A DNA stretch of 64,000 bases from Erythroxylum novogranatense. Lineage: Eukaryota > Streptophyta > Magnoliopsida > Malpighiales > Erythroxylaceae. The DNA is taken from NCBI GenBank assembly GCA_029891385.1, contig CM057227.1, positions 62,001,567-62,065,566 on the forward strand, read 5' to 3'. Positions 47,901 through 59,444 of this stretch are shown piece by piece (the stretch's first letter is position 1; each line of letters starts with the position of its first letter). Below the pieces are notes generated by a model, which saw only the letters and a list, made by a program, of their open reading frames with translations, searched no databases and had not been told where the DNA came from. The position numbers and the translations under genes were made by a program.

Positions 47901-48433
47901 GAGAAAGTTTCAAGCGATTTACTCATCATCTCTTCGCCTGGAAGCCAATGCTCTGCTACTACATCCTTAAAACCGGGGTGTGTGAGCCAAGCATTCTGAA
48001 ATCTAAAAGGATAGGATCCTAACATTCTAGGTGGCTATCTCTGAAGGTGAATCAGTAAAGGTCGATGATTTGACCCCATAAATGGAAAATGTTGATTCAC
48101 CGTATGAGGGAACTCCTGGAGTTAAGTTGTTGAGCCAAAAACTTGATCCAATCGAGCTTGGATCATGCCTCGACGCCACATAAATGCAGAGCCAGTGAAG
48201 CCCAAATCATGAAGCCCATACTCGTAAATCCAGTCTTGAAATTTTGTATTCACCGCTCTTGTTGACTGAACCCCCACGTTTATCTGATTGATCTAGCTTT
48301 ACATTAAAATCCCCTCCTACAAGCCAGGGTCTATGGGTAGAGTGTCTGACCCAACTTAAGACTGGCTAGAGAAAGATTTGAGAAGTGATTTGCGGGCTTA
48401 CATAAACTGCTGTAAAATCGAAAACACACGAAG
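45000..48433 (-). pseudogene. LINE ORF2, 3' portion: endonuclease end, RT, zinc region, RNase H start
   Basis: Going 5' to 3' on the minus strand: the end of the endonuclease and linker (SYPFRFQNAWLTHPGFKD, 48020 downwards), the RT start (DMNPNKAPKVDGVNALFYQ, about 47420-47360), the RT catalytic box near 46700-46675, a post-RT zf-RVT segment (LLWLDNWVHDWGPL, about 45930), and RNase H (WVKLNTDRAVKHG, about 45110). The catalytic box reads FFVEDLV where active L1 elements have F-A-D-D, so the polymerase is dead. Frameshifts and stops are frequent between 46111 and 47308. Confidence 0.85.
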
Positions 48434-51400
48434 TGTAACACCCACATACCCCCTAGAAAGATATATGAATGCCATACAAAACAGTACAAATAAATCAAAG
48501 CATACGAAAACTTTCAGTAAACAATTTAAGCAAACATACATTAAATTACATAGTACTTAACACAAACTCGCTGAAAAACCTGAACTAAACTGAAATATCG
48601 TTGTTACAAACTTACAAACAAATTCACATATACATATCAGATACAAGCCCAAAAGTCAAATAATTTTTTTTACATTATTTTCAAAACAACACTCAGACTT
48701 CATTGATCATTACGATTGTCTTGTCCCAGTCTTTATAAACGTCGCTCAGAACCTACACAGGGCAAATCTACCATGCTAAACATATAGCTTACTGAGTAGT
48801 AACTAAACTATGCGTAGTTTGACAATTAATCATACTGAATCAAATTATAGCACAAGTAGATATTAAATTTCAGAACAGTTGCATAGTTAACAGAACGGAG
48901 TATCAAAGAAGGCACAATCCCTTCAGTTCAAAACATCATTTTGTTTAATTCAAAATCCAACATATATCAAAATACACAATCAAATGACTATTAATCCGTC
49001 AACGGAAGTGAGTAACGAGACTTAGACAGAAGATACCATAATTGGTATCATACCACAGAAGAGACTTATGTCTCAATAACAGAAGACACCAAAGTGTCAG
49101 GCACTGAAGTGTCACAGAAGCACTGAAGTGTCACAGCAGCAACTGTAGACCCTTCTAGATATGCCTATTTACCCATAACTACGACTCAACAGTTTTAAAA
49201 CAAAACAAAGTCATTTCAATTATTTCATGTGCAAACCAAGCAGTCAAGTATATTCACATGCAAGTAGCACTTTCAATGATATAAACATGCATCAAATGCC
49301 TCAGACAATTATTGTCTGAAATTCATAACACAATTAGTATAAATCAAATTCAACAAGCAGAACAAAACAGTAAAAGCAAAACTATCAAAATTGACCATCT
49401 AAATTACTTACAAAAGCTCCCTGTTTGCTTATTGTCTCGAAGTCCCGACAATATCTGGAATCGGTCGCTCTAAGGGTTCCTCTAAAATATTCAATACAAA
49501 CATATATTACTATTATACACAATTATGAATTCAATTATGCACATTCATGTATACTGAATATGTATGATGCATGTTCATGTCAAAAATTCGGGTTTCTTAT
49601 CCTTAATCTTATCACATTATCGATCATGTGAAATCATACTCAATCCATCAATCCAGATTTATTTCACAATCTCATCAAGAAGGTGAGGTAATTAGGTAAT
49701 ACTTTCTTCTAGAAAGTTTTCCCTGTTTGTGTTAGGTTTCCAATGATACCAAGTTCATCCAATTTGCTTTAGTATTCAATGAGTTATGCTCAAAATACCA
49801 CAGACTGTGTACTTTTGAAATTTTGACTAATGCATAATCTTGCCTCCAAGTTGTAAACCTCGTAACTCTCAATTCCAATATCCAAAAATTACAAAAATTA
49901 TATCAATTTAAAGCTAAGGGAATAAGCTTCAACTTTGGTGAAGATATCTTAGTCTAATTCAGTCTACATCAATACAGTTTATTCAAAAACCACAGGATAT
50001 GATTTTTGTCCCTAGTAGTGCTACAACCTAAGCCAAGACTCAATTTCATGCCAAAATTTGAAAATATTAGAGATAGAATTAAAATTCGACTTCTTCAATC
50101 AAGTTGTAGAAATATGTCTCTAGTTTAATCTCAATTAAGAACCAACTCTTTTGGAGATCCACAATTCAAGTTATAATCGAAATACCAAAGCAAGTTCAAT
50201 GAAAACACATACTTCATCATTTTCTTCCAACTTTTCCCCAAAATAGACTTTCGAGTCAATGTTACACAATCATTTTGACAATGAAATTGAAGGATTTAGG
50301 CCAAAAATTCTCGTAAACATTTGTTCCTTTATGTCTTAAGTTTCTATTGACACCAATTTTATGCAATTTGGTTTGGTATTTTGAAAATTATCCCCAAATG
50401 ACTATAGATTGTTCACAAACAGTGACATATTCCAAATACTCAACTTCAAACCAACTTTTGACACACTTAGTGACAAAAATCAAATTCGATGCTTTCATAA
50501 AAGTTGTAGATATAAGTTTCTATTTTAATAAGAATTTAAATTCATCCAATTTGGATACCTACAGGGCAAGATATGACTAAAATATTGAAACCTGTCTAGT
50601 AGAACTACTCATCTAAACCAGTTTTCAACATGTATCAAACCTTAATTCTTTCCCATTTCAATACACAATTGATCCATATCAAACATCAAACAACACATGA
50701 TATCAAAGGATAAAAATTTTATAATTCCCTTACCTTACTAAATTTCAAATTCAACTCTAAGAATCCAACTATTACAGCACATTCCGGGCAACTAATACAC
50801 TTCCAAAACCAAGATAGATGTAATGCGCTTTTAACACCCAAAGCACATCAGCCTAGAAATTCGTATGAGAGAGCTTCTTAATGCAGCATATGGCAAGGAG
50901 TTTACAAAATCAAAGTAAAAAGGCAAAGTAAGGAATCGTTGGAGAGAAGAGAGCCAAATGAAGGCTACCAAAGTCTTGTAAAGGCTTGACACCTAAGTTG
51001 CTAGGTGTCTTCATTATGTATTGCCACATATATCTCCAATGCATGACTCCCATTTGCCCTCCATTTATGCTGCCAATTGCAACACTTCCATTTGTCCACT
51101 TGTCAACTTATTAACCATACCATTTGTTACATTCTTGCCAAGCCATTTGTCAATTAATTACTCATGCTAAATGTCACTAACTCATAGGCTTAATATTTGC
51201 AATTTTCAAATACCAATTTATCTTGCCAGTTGAAAAATTTCCTAATCTAAATATACATTTAAATACCTCGATTCTCTAATGGTATCAATTAATTCCAATT
51301 TACTCACTATAATTCATTTGATCAAAAATTCAAGTCATAGGTTTTTCATATTCTAATCATAGCAAAAATTCTAACTCCTATCACACATGTACTTTCATAA

Positions 51401-51441
51401 ACATGTATTATTTCAATTAAGGTATATTTTGAGGCCTTACA
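48434..51441 (-). mobile_element. Solo LTR (~3.0 kb) of a Gypsy family, inserted in the LINE
   Basis: On the plus strand it starts TGTAACACCC and ends GAGGCCTTACA. The flanks CGAAG (48429-48433) and TGAAG (51442-51446) match at four of five bases, consistent with an aged target duplication. LINE endonuclease sequence resumes on each side. There is no primer site, polypurine tract or pol. Several 'AAAGTTGTAGATATAAGTTT' type modules (about 49880-50600) are shared with the LTRs at 1-3090, 7786-12732 and 39627-43267. Short CACTGAAGTGTCACAG repeats occur at about 49100-49135. Confidence 0.8.
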
Positions 51442-51728
51442 TGAAGCATACTTTATGGTGGTATGAATATATTGGTGATGTGCTATAACTATTGAAATAT
51501 CAAAATCTGTCTTCCATAAGAGCCAAATCCCTCCTGAGAAACCTACAGCTTCTACTCTAAAGGAGTAATCAAATCCCAAAGAATGGACTACTACGTTGGC
51601 CCTAGAACCACTAATACGGGTTCCAGCAAAACTAGTATACCAAGCTTAAAAGTATGCAAATAATTATGCAGGATGGCTAAGAATCTAGTTTCCCCTGCAC
51701 CTTGGCAATTCCAAATGATAATTGACAT
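51442..51728 (-). pseudogene. LINE ORF2, N-terminal endonuclease part
   Basis: ATG at 51728 begins MSIIIWNCQGAG, the start of the APE-like endonuclease of plant L1 elements. VEAVGFSGGIWLLW follows near 51550-51500. The solo LTR cuts the frame at 51441. This enzyme would nick target DNA to prime reverse transcription. Confidence 0.85.
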
Positions 51729-51737
51729 AAAAATAAA

Positions 51738-53412
51738 TCAAGGAACTAAGCTACTATACGAATAAAATTGAATTGTACCTCCTGTATGGTCTGCTATGTT
51801 ATCTGCGGCCTGTGGCGTCGGAGCACTCTTCTCCTCAGACCGCATGTACTCTAGATCCTCCGAGTCAACTGTCTGGGTGCTGGGATCTGGAAGATCGGTA
51901 GGAGGGACTGTTGTGCCCTCTTTGATAATACTACACGCCTCCTGATTCTCGATTCCTTCCATAAGATGGAGGCTTTCTTCAACACTCGGATCCCTATCCT
52001 CAATAATTTGACTATCACAAACCATTTCCATGTGTGAAAGAATTTCAACTGCTAAATGGCTTTCCTATAGGGATGGTTGCATTTGAATTGGAGGGACAAT
52101 AGGCAGCCCTTGTTCATGTGGATTTCTAACCTAGGAACTTTCTCCCTGGGTTGTCTGAATTGGGGCTACCAATGATCCTCGAGAGTTCCTTCTAGGATTT
52201 TGTTTGGGCCCAAAGGCTTTAAAAACTGGCCCTTGTTGAAGTTGTTTACCTTTTTCGACTACTGTTGCCATATTTAATTGTTGTCCAAACCCAAAAGGGT
52301 TGATTGTTTGTGGATTCACCTATTTTGTCACAATACCATTTTCCATTGTCTCTTGTTTAGTCAGTAAATAGAACCTCGAACCCCCCATAGGCATCACCTC
52401 TCTGTCACTTCCAGATTTAATTGTTCTCTGCGTAGAGGGACGTGAGTCAGGCTAAGGTGAACATTGGGTGAAAGGACAAGCATTTCACCTTTGAACCTGC
52501 ATCCAGGGTCCATATTCGTTGGAGATGCCTGTCATTGTCTTCCCACCCGTTACTGGTGTGGTGGTCGACGTCACCAACAATCCTTCACTACCTGTCATAT
52601 TGCAATTTTCTAGGGAACCTTGTTGACGCTGAGGATATGATGCTGCTTCATGATTAATTTTACCACACATATAACAAATCGAGGGCAGTCCTTCACAGGA
52701 AACTAGTAGAGTCTTACTGTCTATCTCCACGATGTGGCGTAACGGGGAGCTTAGATCAACATTGACCGCTAGCTGTGAGTATTTTCCCTTATGCGTTTGT
52801 AACGTAGCTTCATTAATTCTCACTGTCGTCCCTACGAGATTCCCTAAGGCTGTTAATATCTAAGGATGATACCTTGCAATGGATAGGTCAGGGAACCGTA
52901 TTCACACCACCGCACTGTTAGCTTGGCTTTGGGAGGGACAGAAGGAAGGAAACCAATGTTGCACCGATAAAGCCCGGCCAAAAATGACCCAAGGTCCTTG
53001 CGTCAGTGCTCTTAAATAATCATCATCTTCCTTAAACTTCACCAGAAAATAGTCATGCTCTAGGTCGACAATCTTCATCTGCCCCTTCAGGTTTCACATG
53101 GTTTGAAGTCGTAAGCTAAGCAGTTGGAAACCAATCCTGCGGACAAGAAGTTTAACGACTGCCACTTTAGCCCACTGGTTATCCAACTCATTTATGAGGT
53201 TTAGAGATAGATTTATTCTCCTCCCCCTCCCCCCTCCCAGCCAATTGGATATCACCCTCTTCAATGGCGATTTCATCCTTATCCTGCCATGCATGCATGC
53301 TTCCGGTCACCACTGCGCTATAGGAAGGTTTCAAGCGTGGAGCAATTTCGTCATCGCGCTTTCAGGCATGCACCCGTTTATTTAGTTGTCCCTCCTGGTT
53401 AGGGGACTCCAT
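51738..53412 (-). pseudogene. LINE ORF1 (DUF4283 and zinc knuckle), frameshifted
   Basis: ATG at 53412 starts MESPNQEGQ. After a stop, the DUF4283 region is recognisable (KIVDLEHDYFLVKF, GPWVIFG, VVW.RFPDLSI), followed by AVNVDLSSPL and the zinc knuckle ICYMCGKINHEAASYP, in which the last Cys has become Tyr. The C-terminal tail (52031-51738) is acidic and Ser/Pro-rich, ending 10 bases before ORF2. ORF1 would coat the LINE RNA. Confidence 0.82.
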
Positions 53413-53639
53413 AGCAGTACTAGGTTAACACCCAAGGTATTTACCCGGTGTAAAACGAACCAACGAAGTCTGCAATGTATCGTGTTTTTAGTGAGAGAAG
53501 CTAGAGAGAGAAAAGGTGATAGAGATTTTACGACTCTTAGGTTCTAGCTGAAAGTTATTGTGGAAATTCGAACCCCTCCTATTGCTCTTTTAAGGATTCA
53601 TCAACTACCTCAATTTTCATACAAGGGTTGCCCTCCTTC

Positions 53640-54810
53640 AGATTCTTTAAAACTTTATTCATATTAAACTCCAATTATTTGTCACCAATCCAATGGATGA
53701 TTTTCCTTTAGTGGACATCAACCAAAGCTCTTTTTGTATTCATAAATGGCTTACCAAGAATTATGAATATTTTCAGTCCTTTTCAAAGTCTAGCATGAGA
53801 AGGTGCGATGACTCCTCTAACTAGTAATACTCCAATTATTTATCACCAATCCAAAGGATGATTTTCCTTTCATGGACATCAACCAAAGTTCTTTTTGTAC
53901 TCATAAATGGCTTACCAAGAATTATGAATATTTTCAGTCCTCTTTAAAGTCTAGCACAAGAAGGCGAGATGACTTCGGTCATTCTTCTAGTTAGGGTTGT
54001 TAATAAAGTTAACCTATTTGAAAGAAGGGTCATCTACAAACTAGTTTCCCAATTAGCAATCTGCAGCTAAGTGTCCATGGAATCCATAAATATCATAGAT
54101 CATATTAGTAGTACTGACAATAGTAACATTCATTTGATCAAATTTCTAAGACAAAGAGTTTCACTTAGCTTCTAGAGGATTCGAGGCATCTAGATCATAC
54201 GTTTATAGAATCTTCTTAACGGTGGCTCTTACATTCAACCATTAATAGTTGCTTTGAGCTATGTACTCAATCAAATAGTCCACTCCATCTACCATCTTGT
54301 TTATCAAAGCTTTACCAGTAGTGGCATCCATAGAGATTTTGGTGTTGTTGGCCATTCCATTATAGAAGATCTAAATTATTTACCACTTCTTTAATCCATG
54401 ATGTTAACAAGAACTTAACAATACTTTTTATCTCTCTAATCTCTTATAAATACTTGTCCTCCCTCTAGGCAAAGGTGTTGATCTGATTCCTTATTTATGC
54501 AGTCTTACTTGGAAGAGAGTACTTCACCAAGAATGCATGGGAGAGTTCATCCCAAGTAGTGATTGACCATATTGGTAGGGTCTACAACTATGTTTTAGCT
54601 GTATCCCTCAAAGACAAAGGGAATAATTAGAGCTTGATGGCATTAAAAGACACACCATTTAGGTTTAACATGTCATATCACTTTGTAACACAACTTCAAT
54701 ATGTGTCTATGTATGATATTGTGTTCTATGACACGTCTTCAGATCTTCTAAAATTCATCAAATTCAATCCAATTATCCTCTAATTTTGTTTATTTTCCTT
54801 GAATGTCTAG
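53640..54810 (-). pseudogene. Athila/Tat-like Gypsy gag-protease remnant (minus)
   Basis: The minus strand shows disconnected but ordered gag phrases: LFPLSLRDTAKT (about 54620), WSITTWDELSHAFLVKYSLPSKTA (about 54580-54500), and NNTKISMDATTGKALINKM (about 54360-54295). Further on are protease-side phrases KIFIILGKPFMNTKRALVDVH (about 53785-53715) and EFNMNKVLKNLKEG (about 53670-53630). These are characteristic of Athila/Tat Gypsy polyproteins. Stops occur every few dozen codons and no RT is present. Confidence 0.7.
53668..53990. repeat. 161 bp tandem duplication in the Athila-like protease relic
   Basis: 'ACTCCAATTATTT' and the following ~160 bases at 53668-53828 repeat at 53829-53990 with roughly 10% difference. 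Confidence 0.85.
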
Positions 54811-56250
54811 AAATAAAACCTGAAAATGACAAAACTTCTTAAATTAAGTATAAATTCTTTAAAATCATATAAAATAAAAACAATATGCCATGAAAATAGT
54901 ACTAAAAATGATATATGTCGGGCATATATCGAACTTCTTCACACTTAGGCAATTTCTTATTCTTAAACAAACCAATCAATCATTCAATCCCAAATAGAAA
55001 ATAATTTTGGAGAATTGCTAAACAAACCAAACATACCGATGAAAATTTTGCATTATTTAATCATAAAGGATCATCAAAATCATCCAACTATTTGCATCAA
55101 TTAAAAGGCATATTCAATTCACTTAATTACTTTTCGAACTTCAACTTGAATCATAAAACTCAATTCCATGCATAAAATAAACATACATAAGATACTTTAA
55201 CTTTCAAATGCATGCACCAACCTTTTCATTAATAAAATATAAAGTTAAACTAGAGGATTAGAAGCTTGTTTTAAAAGTCACCCAATATTTTTATGTTGGA
55301 GCAAACACCTTATCATGAGTACCTTTAATTACTTAACTAGGTTAGTACCTCAAATGAATATCTCAAAGAAAGCATTACATATATGTGATATATATTATTT
55401 GATATAAAATAAGACACATAATTGCTAATATGATAAAATTTGTTTGACTTCGTATCTTGATATGACTGGCTGCATATAAATTTGACAACTTTTGAATTGA
55501 ATATTTGATTTAGACTTTATTGGAAAAAGATGGAAGAAGTTGTAGCTCAAATTCTAAACGAAGGAATGACATGTATTCTCTCTTACGCAAAACTTGATAA
55601 TACCCAGGCTAGAGGTGTGGTGGACAAAGTTTTGCTCACAACGTAGTTCGAGTTACTTCCAACCGAAGACCCCTTTTGATAGACAGCAAACCTTTCATTT
55701 CTATGTTACGGCTTTGATTCCATCTTTGAAGCCAGCGGGCACCACTTTTTGAACCCAAAAGTGAACTATCTTTAAGCTGAGCCCAAGCAAAGTTCCATAC
55801 TATGGAACAGCCAACAATGAAGTCTCAGCCGAACTGACAAATCACTCAAGTTTTCAGAAACCCTAAATTTTATGCCAATGGAACCACAGTGTTCATATCC
55901 AATTCATTAGAAATTCTTAAAATCAAGAAAAGAAAGCTGCCGAGCCAATGCGACGGCCACCACCGTCGTCTCCCCTTTCCTGGCCTTGTTCTGCGTCCCC
56001 ACAAATGCCCTCTTTATTCCATTTCCTTATTCTTCCTTTTCTTTTTCTATTTACTTATTGAGACCGATTTAGAATTTGATTTCAATAGGGTCGGGGACAT
56101 GTTACCTCTCCCCACCCCTCCTCCCTCCGCCGCAGTCACTGCACTGCTTTCGTCATTAATGGAAACGATCAAATCAGTAGATACCAAAAAAATAATATCT
56201 AAATAGGAAAAACAAAGACAAAGAGACATTAACATTTACTCGATTAAAAT
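54811..56250. other. Gene-free AT-rich region upstream of the TRAF1-like gene
   Basis: 54811-55550 is AT-rich, probably further Gypsy debris. 55560-56250 is the likely distal promoter of the gene. A G+C-richer patch at 55935-56160 has a short open stretch (55889-56206) with no recognisable similarity; I do not call it a gene. Confidence 0.45.
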
Positions 56251-56272
56251 CCATATATATATATATATATAA
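56251..56272 (+). promoter_or_regulatory. Putative TATA region / (AT)n tract
   Basis: CC(AT)n followed by AACAAAA lies about 20-40 bases before the start of a pyrimidine-rich leader (CTCTCTCTCTTTCGCTCTC, about 56345-56365), a common plant core-promoter arrangement. The transcription start is inferred, not seen. Confidence 0.45.
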
Positions 56273-56284
56273 CAAAATTCTGTT

Positions 56285-56425
56285 TTGGGCTCCACCTTTG
56301 GTCTCTTCTCTTTCTTTCTACTGCGCCTTAGGCCTTTCTCTCCATCTCTCTCTCTTTCGCTCTCTTCTCCCTATAGTCTCAGAGCTGAGAGCTCTTTGGC
56401 CATAACCCCATTTGACAAAGATCAG
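56285..56425 (+). other. Exon 1 (5' untranslated) of the TRAF1-like gene, approximate
   Basis: This CT-rich leader ends at GATCAG|GTTTGT (donor at 56426). The long intron that follows (56426 to about 57023) ends in a T-rich stretch and TGTAG. A leader intron before the ATG exon is usual for this plant family. The 5' boundary is an estimate. Confidence 0.5.
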
Positions 56426-57067
56426 GTTTGTTTGTGCATTCGATCTATACCCGAGTTGCTTCGTTTTCCTTCGATTACTTTTCTCTCCTTGTCGTTACTT
56501 TCTTCGTTCGTCGGTGAGGTTTGTTTTTGATCGGGATTTCAGTTCGATGTTTGCTTTCTCGTCTCGGTTGGGAAATGATTCTATTCAGCGTGTTTTTAAT
56601 GCAATTGGGTGTCTAAGAATGCTGTCTTAACGTTATTACTTTTACCTTAGTTTTTGTCGTGTTACTATTTCTTTTAGCTTGATTATAGAATTCGTACTAT
56701 GGGTTTTAGGGTTTAATTTTGATTGGTATTTAGGTGGTACGTTTTCAATTCTGGGTTTTTGTTTGAGTCTCACAAATTTGTTGGAGGGTTAAGGTGCAAC
56801 GCTTTGTTTGTGTTTTGTGAATTCAAAATTAAGACAAGCGATGGTTGTAAGGTCTGGTTGTGTAAATTCCCATTTTCTCTGTACCTCTTTGATGTGAATA
56901 ATATTATGATTATTATTTTTCTTTGTTTCGTTTCCGCCAAACAGACGTTCATAAAGTTCGTTGTTTTGGCAACTTGCTCTGTTAAGATGGTAACAATGGT
57001 CTTTTCTGCTTTTGGTTATGTAGCCACTGAAGTAGAAGGCTTCTTAGGGTGAAGGAATAATTGGGAA

Positions 57068-57245
57068 ATGGATGGGATTGTGAATGAGGAAGCCGAAGTT
57101 GGAAGGTCTACAGAGGGGATATCGAGCGTGCAGAGTTGTCAATCTGGCGAAGCATTGGCAGAATGGCGATCTTCTGAGCAGGTGGAAAGTGGAACCCCAT
57201 CAACTTCACCTCCTTATTGGGACACGGATGATGATGATGATGGAG
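57068..57245 (+). CDS. TRAF1-like: TRAF1-like MATH-domain protein, coding exon 1 (N-terminus)
   Basis: ATG at 57068 begins MDGIVNEEAEVGRSTEG; CQSGEALAEWRSSEQVE and TPSTSPPYWDTDDDDDGG follow. This is the conserved N-terminus of plant TRAF1a/TRAF1b (MUSE14/MUSE13), MATH-domain adaptors that work with SCF-CPR1 in turnover of NLR immune receptors and are linked to autophagy regulation. The exon ends GGAG|GTATG in phase 1. The family is normally over 1000 residues with a MATH domain, a long middle region and a C-terminal coiled coil, so only the beginning is in this window. The exon itself has no lesions. The family is certain; which paralogue is not decidable. Confidence 0.93.
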
Positions 57246-58537
57246 GTATGCTTTGGTCTATCTTTGAATGTTTTCTCTTTTCATTCTGTGTTAGATAACA
57301 GTCATTTCTATCCTTCATGAAAGTATTATGTTTTCTTCAAAGAGCAATATTAGAAGAATGCACGAATAACTTGAATTTATTAAAGGAGCGAAGATGCATT
57401 ACTGGATGGTCAATCAGTGCAGTAGTTCATCGAGTCAGCTGATCAATCATCGGATGAGAAAAAGATTAATTTCCTCTCTTTTTTTTTGTCTTTTCAATGT
57501 AAAGGGAAGGTCTTTAATCCAAATCATTAATATTACATTTAGCTATTTTTTGGCCTTTCCTAGACCCGCATATCGGGTAAATCTAGATATAAATGTAGTA
57601 TAATTCAACTGATAGTTTTGGTTGCTTGTGGGAGCATTTATGGAAGAAGTAGCAACCATTGATTAGTAGTACAAAATATTAATTTATGATTTCTGACTAG
57701 TATATTTTCTTGTCTTCATTGCAAACGTTTCATTCTTGAGACCTATAATTGCAATTTAGTTGTTTGAATACAGTAAAGATAAACAGCTAATGGAATTATC
57801 TTATTAAACAGATAGTTTCTTTCGCTTTTACTTGAAAGAATATAAAGCAATATTTAATTATTAGGATATGGTCAAGTTTAATTGTATTCATTTTGATCCC
57901 TGCACTTCTTTACTGTCTAACCTCATTCATGTATGTGTAACCAACTAAGGGCAGAATGACGAGAGAAAAGTGTGTTATATAATATATCCTGCATTATTTC
58001 ATTTATATAATGTGTAATTGTGCTCTGATAAGCAATTGAAAGCTTTCTTTGCATCTAAAGTCATGTGGTTCTCAACTTTTTGAATATATACATAGTAGGA
58101 ATAGGTGAATGGATAGGGATGTATCTTATTTAAGTTTGTGCTGTTGATGGTATATTAGTTGAAAGTTCTCACTTTGAGAGTATTTTGTTGTTTCAGATCC
58201 CTCTTTGTATCCATGCTTTATCATGTCTGTTTTCTTGCTTGACATGTTTTCCTCTTCTCTTTCTCTCTCTTTTCGTTTAAAAGGTTGGGAGTATATGTTA
58301 TTTCTTATCTGATTTTGTGTCTACATGAGCATGTGTTTGTACATGTGTTTACATTTTAAGAGATTAAGAGCAAGTAAAAAACATGATAGATTGAAGATGT
58401 TGTTAGAGGTATGTTCCTTTTTGTGGTGAAGTTTACTGCCAATTTTTGTGATAACTTGTAGGTATTTTGCTTTGTTAATAAGGTTTAAGGCTTTATGTTG
58501 TTGATTGTTTCCCAACATTATTTTTTCTTATTTTTAG
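57246..58537 (+). other. Intron between coding exons 1 and 2 of the TRAF1-like gene
   Basis: A 1292-base intron with GT at 57246 and TTTTTAG at 58531-58537. The small ORF at 57394-57603 is not supported as an exon. Confidence 0.85.
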
Positions 58538-58649
58538 GGCCCAAACCTTCTGAATTATTTGGAAGGTATACCTGGAAGATAGAAAAGTTCTCACAGATTA
58601 ACAAAAGAGAGCTCCGTAGCAATGCATTTGAGGTTGGGAGCTATAAATG
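58538..58649 (+). CDS. TRAF1-like: TRAF1-like MATH-domain protein, coding exon 2 (start of MATH domain)
   Basis: The exon joins in phase with 57245, completing a Gly codon, and reads PKPSELFGRYTWKIEKFSQ, then NKRELRSNAFEVGSYKW. This is the first part of the MATH/TRAF domain, including the usual 'YTWKIE.FS' strand. It ends AAATG|GTATG with a Trp codon split after two bases. The rest of the MATH domain is not found before a retrotransposon begins at 59121. The gene either resumes beyond the window (the element being intronic) or is truncated. Confidence 0.92.
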
Positions 58650-59120
58650 GTATGTTGGTGTAGATAAGATTGCTTTAATATGTTTTTTGTATACTATGTA
58701 CCTGTGAAATGAATTTGTACCATGTTCTTTGACTAAAGTGAATTGGATATGTGGAAATCATGGAGATACATTTTGATGTGAGATCTTTTCTAACTATTTG
58801 CTTCAAGGAAACTGGATATTTCATAATCACATTTTACTTGATGGGATGTAAGAATAAAGTATTCGCATTATATGTCAATACATGGGATTGTTGACTTGCC
58901 TCTTTTTATTCAAAAACCGTGTCACTTCGACAATTGAAAGTGTCATAATTGATGTTGCAGATTGTAGCCATTACATGAATAATATTGCTGGATAACTAAT
59001 TAAAGAGCTCGCTATAAGTTTAAATACCAAACAAAAATGTCTATATGTTATTTACTTGTAATGTGACACCCTTTCTTTGGTTATTTCTTGGCTTTATGAA
59101 AGAAATTTTGTGTACCTTTC
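58650..59120 (+). other. Start of the next intron of the TRAF1-like gene
   Basis: It opens with GTATGTTGG and is AT-rich and non-coding. It runs into the 3' LTR of the Reina-like element at 59121. Confidence 0.75.
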
Positions 59121-59440
59121 TGTTGTAATTGATAAATCCTGCACAAAAATCTTCTTCCACAACACAATGCACACAAGCAAAACACAGTTATGACAAAACA
59201 CAACAATAGCAGTAATGGTGTCTATATTGATTGATCTTCAAGACCAGTAAAAGAACAAGGATAAATGTGCTAGGATTCGAGGTCCTAACCCCTCCAGCCT
59301 TAGGCTCACTCTACGTAAATGACAGAATCAAAACTTGCATGCTATTCCCCTCACTCCCGTACTGTTTTATTCCTTTGTCAGAATAACTAACTTTCCCCTC
59401 CTATGACAACTTTACCCACCCTTGTTTTCCCCATATGACA
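59121..59440 (-). repeat. 3' LTR (320 bp) of the Reina-like element
   Basis: On the plus strand it runs from TGTTGTAATTG to CCCCATATGACA (minus: TGTCATATGG...ATTACAACA). The purine tract GGAGGGGTAGACCT (minus strand of 59441-59454) adjoins it. The target duplication cannot be checked because the other end is outside the window; the flank at 59116-59120 is CTTTC. Confidence 0.8.
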
Positions 59441-59444
59441 AGGT

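Larger units (their letters stand above)
45000..53560 (-). mobile_element. L1-type non-LTR retrotransposon (LINE, minus), decayed
   Basis: ORF1 (51738-53412) and ORF2 (from 51728 to about 45000) lie in L1 order on the minus strand. ORF2 carries endonuclease, RT, a zf-RVT-like region and the start of RNase H. A solo LTR (48434-51441) interrupts the endonuclease region; without it the LINE is about 5.5 kb. The 5' leader reaches about 53560. The 3' end stops within RNase H near 45000, with no poly(A) tail found. Confidence 0.85.

Noticed and set aside
55889..56206. 105-codon ORF upstream of the TRAF1-like gene
   Set aside because: Low-complexity Phe/Leu- and Pro/Ser-rich translation with no recognisable domain. 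It lies in the promoter region and is best treated as non-coding.
56723..57052. 109-codon ORF in the leader intron
   Set aside because: It lies inside the predicted 5' UTR intron of the TRAF1-like gene, T-rich and without similarity; it is a chance frame.
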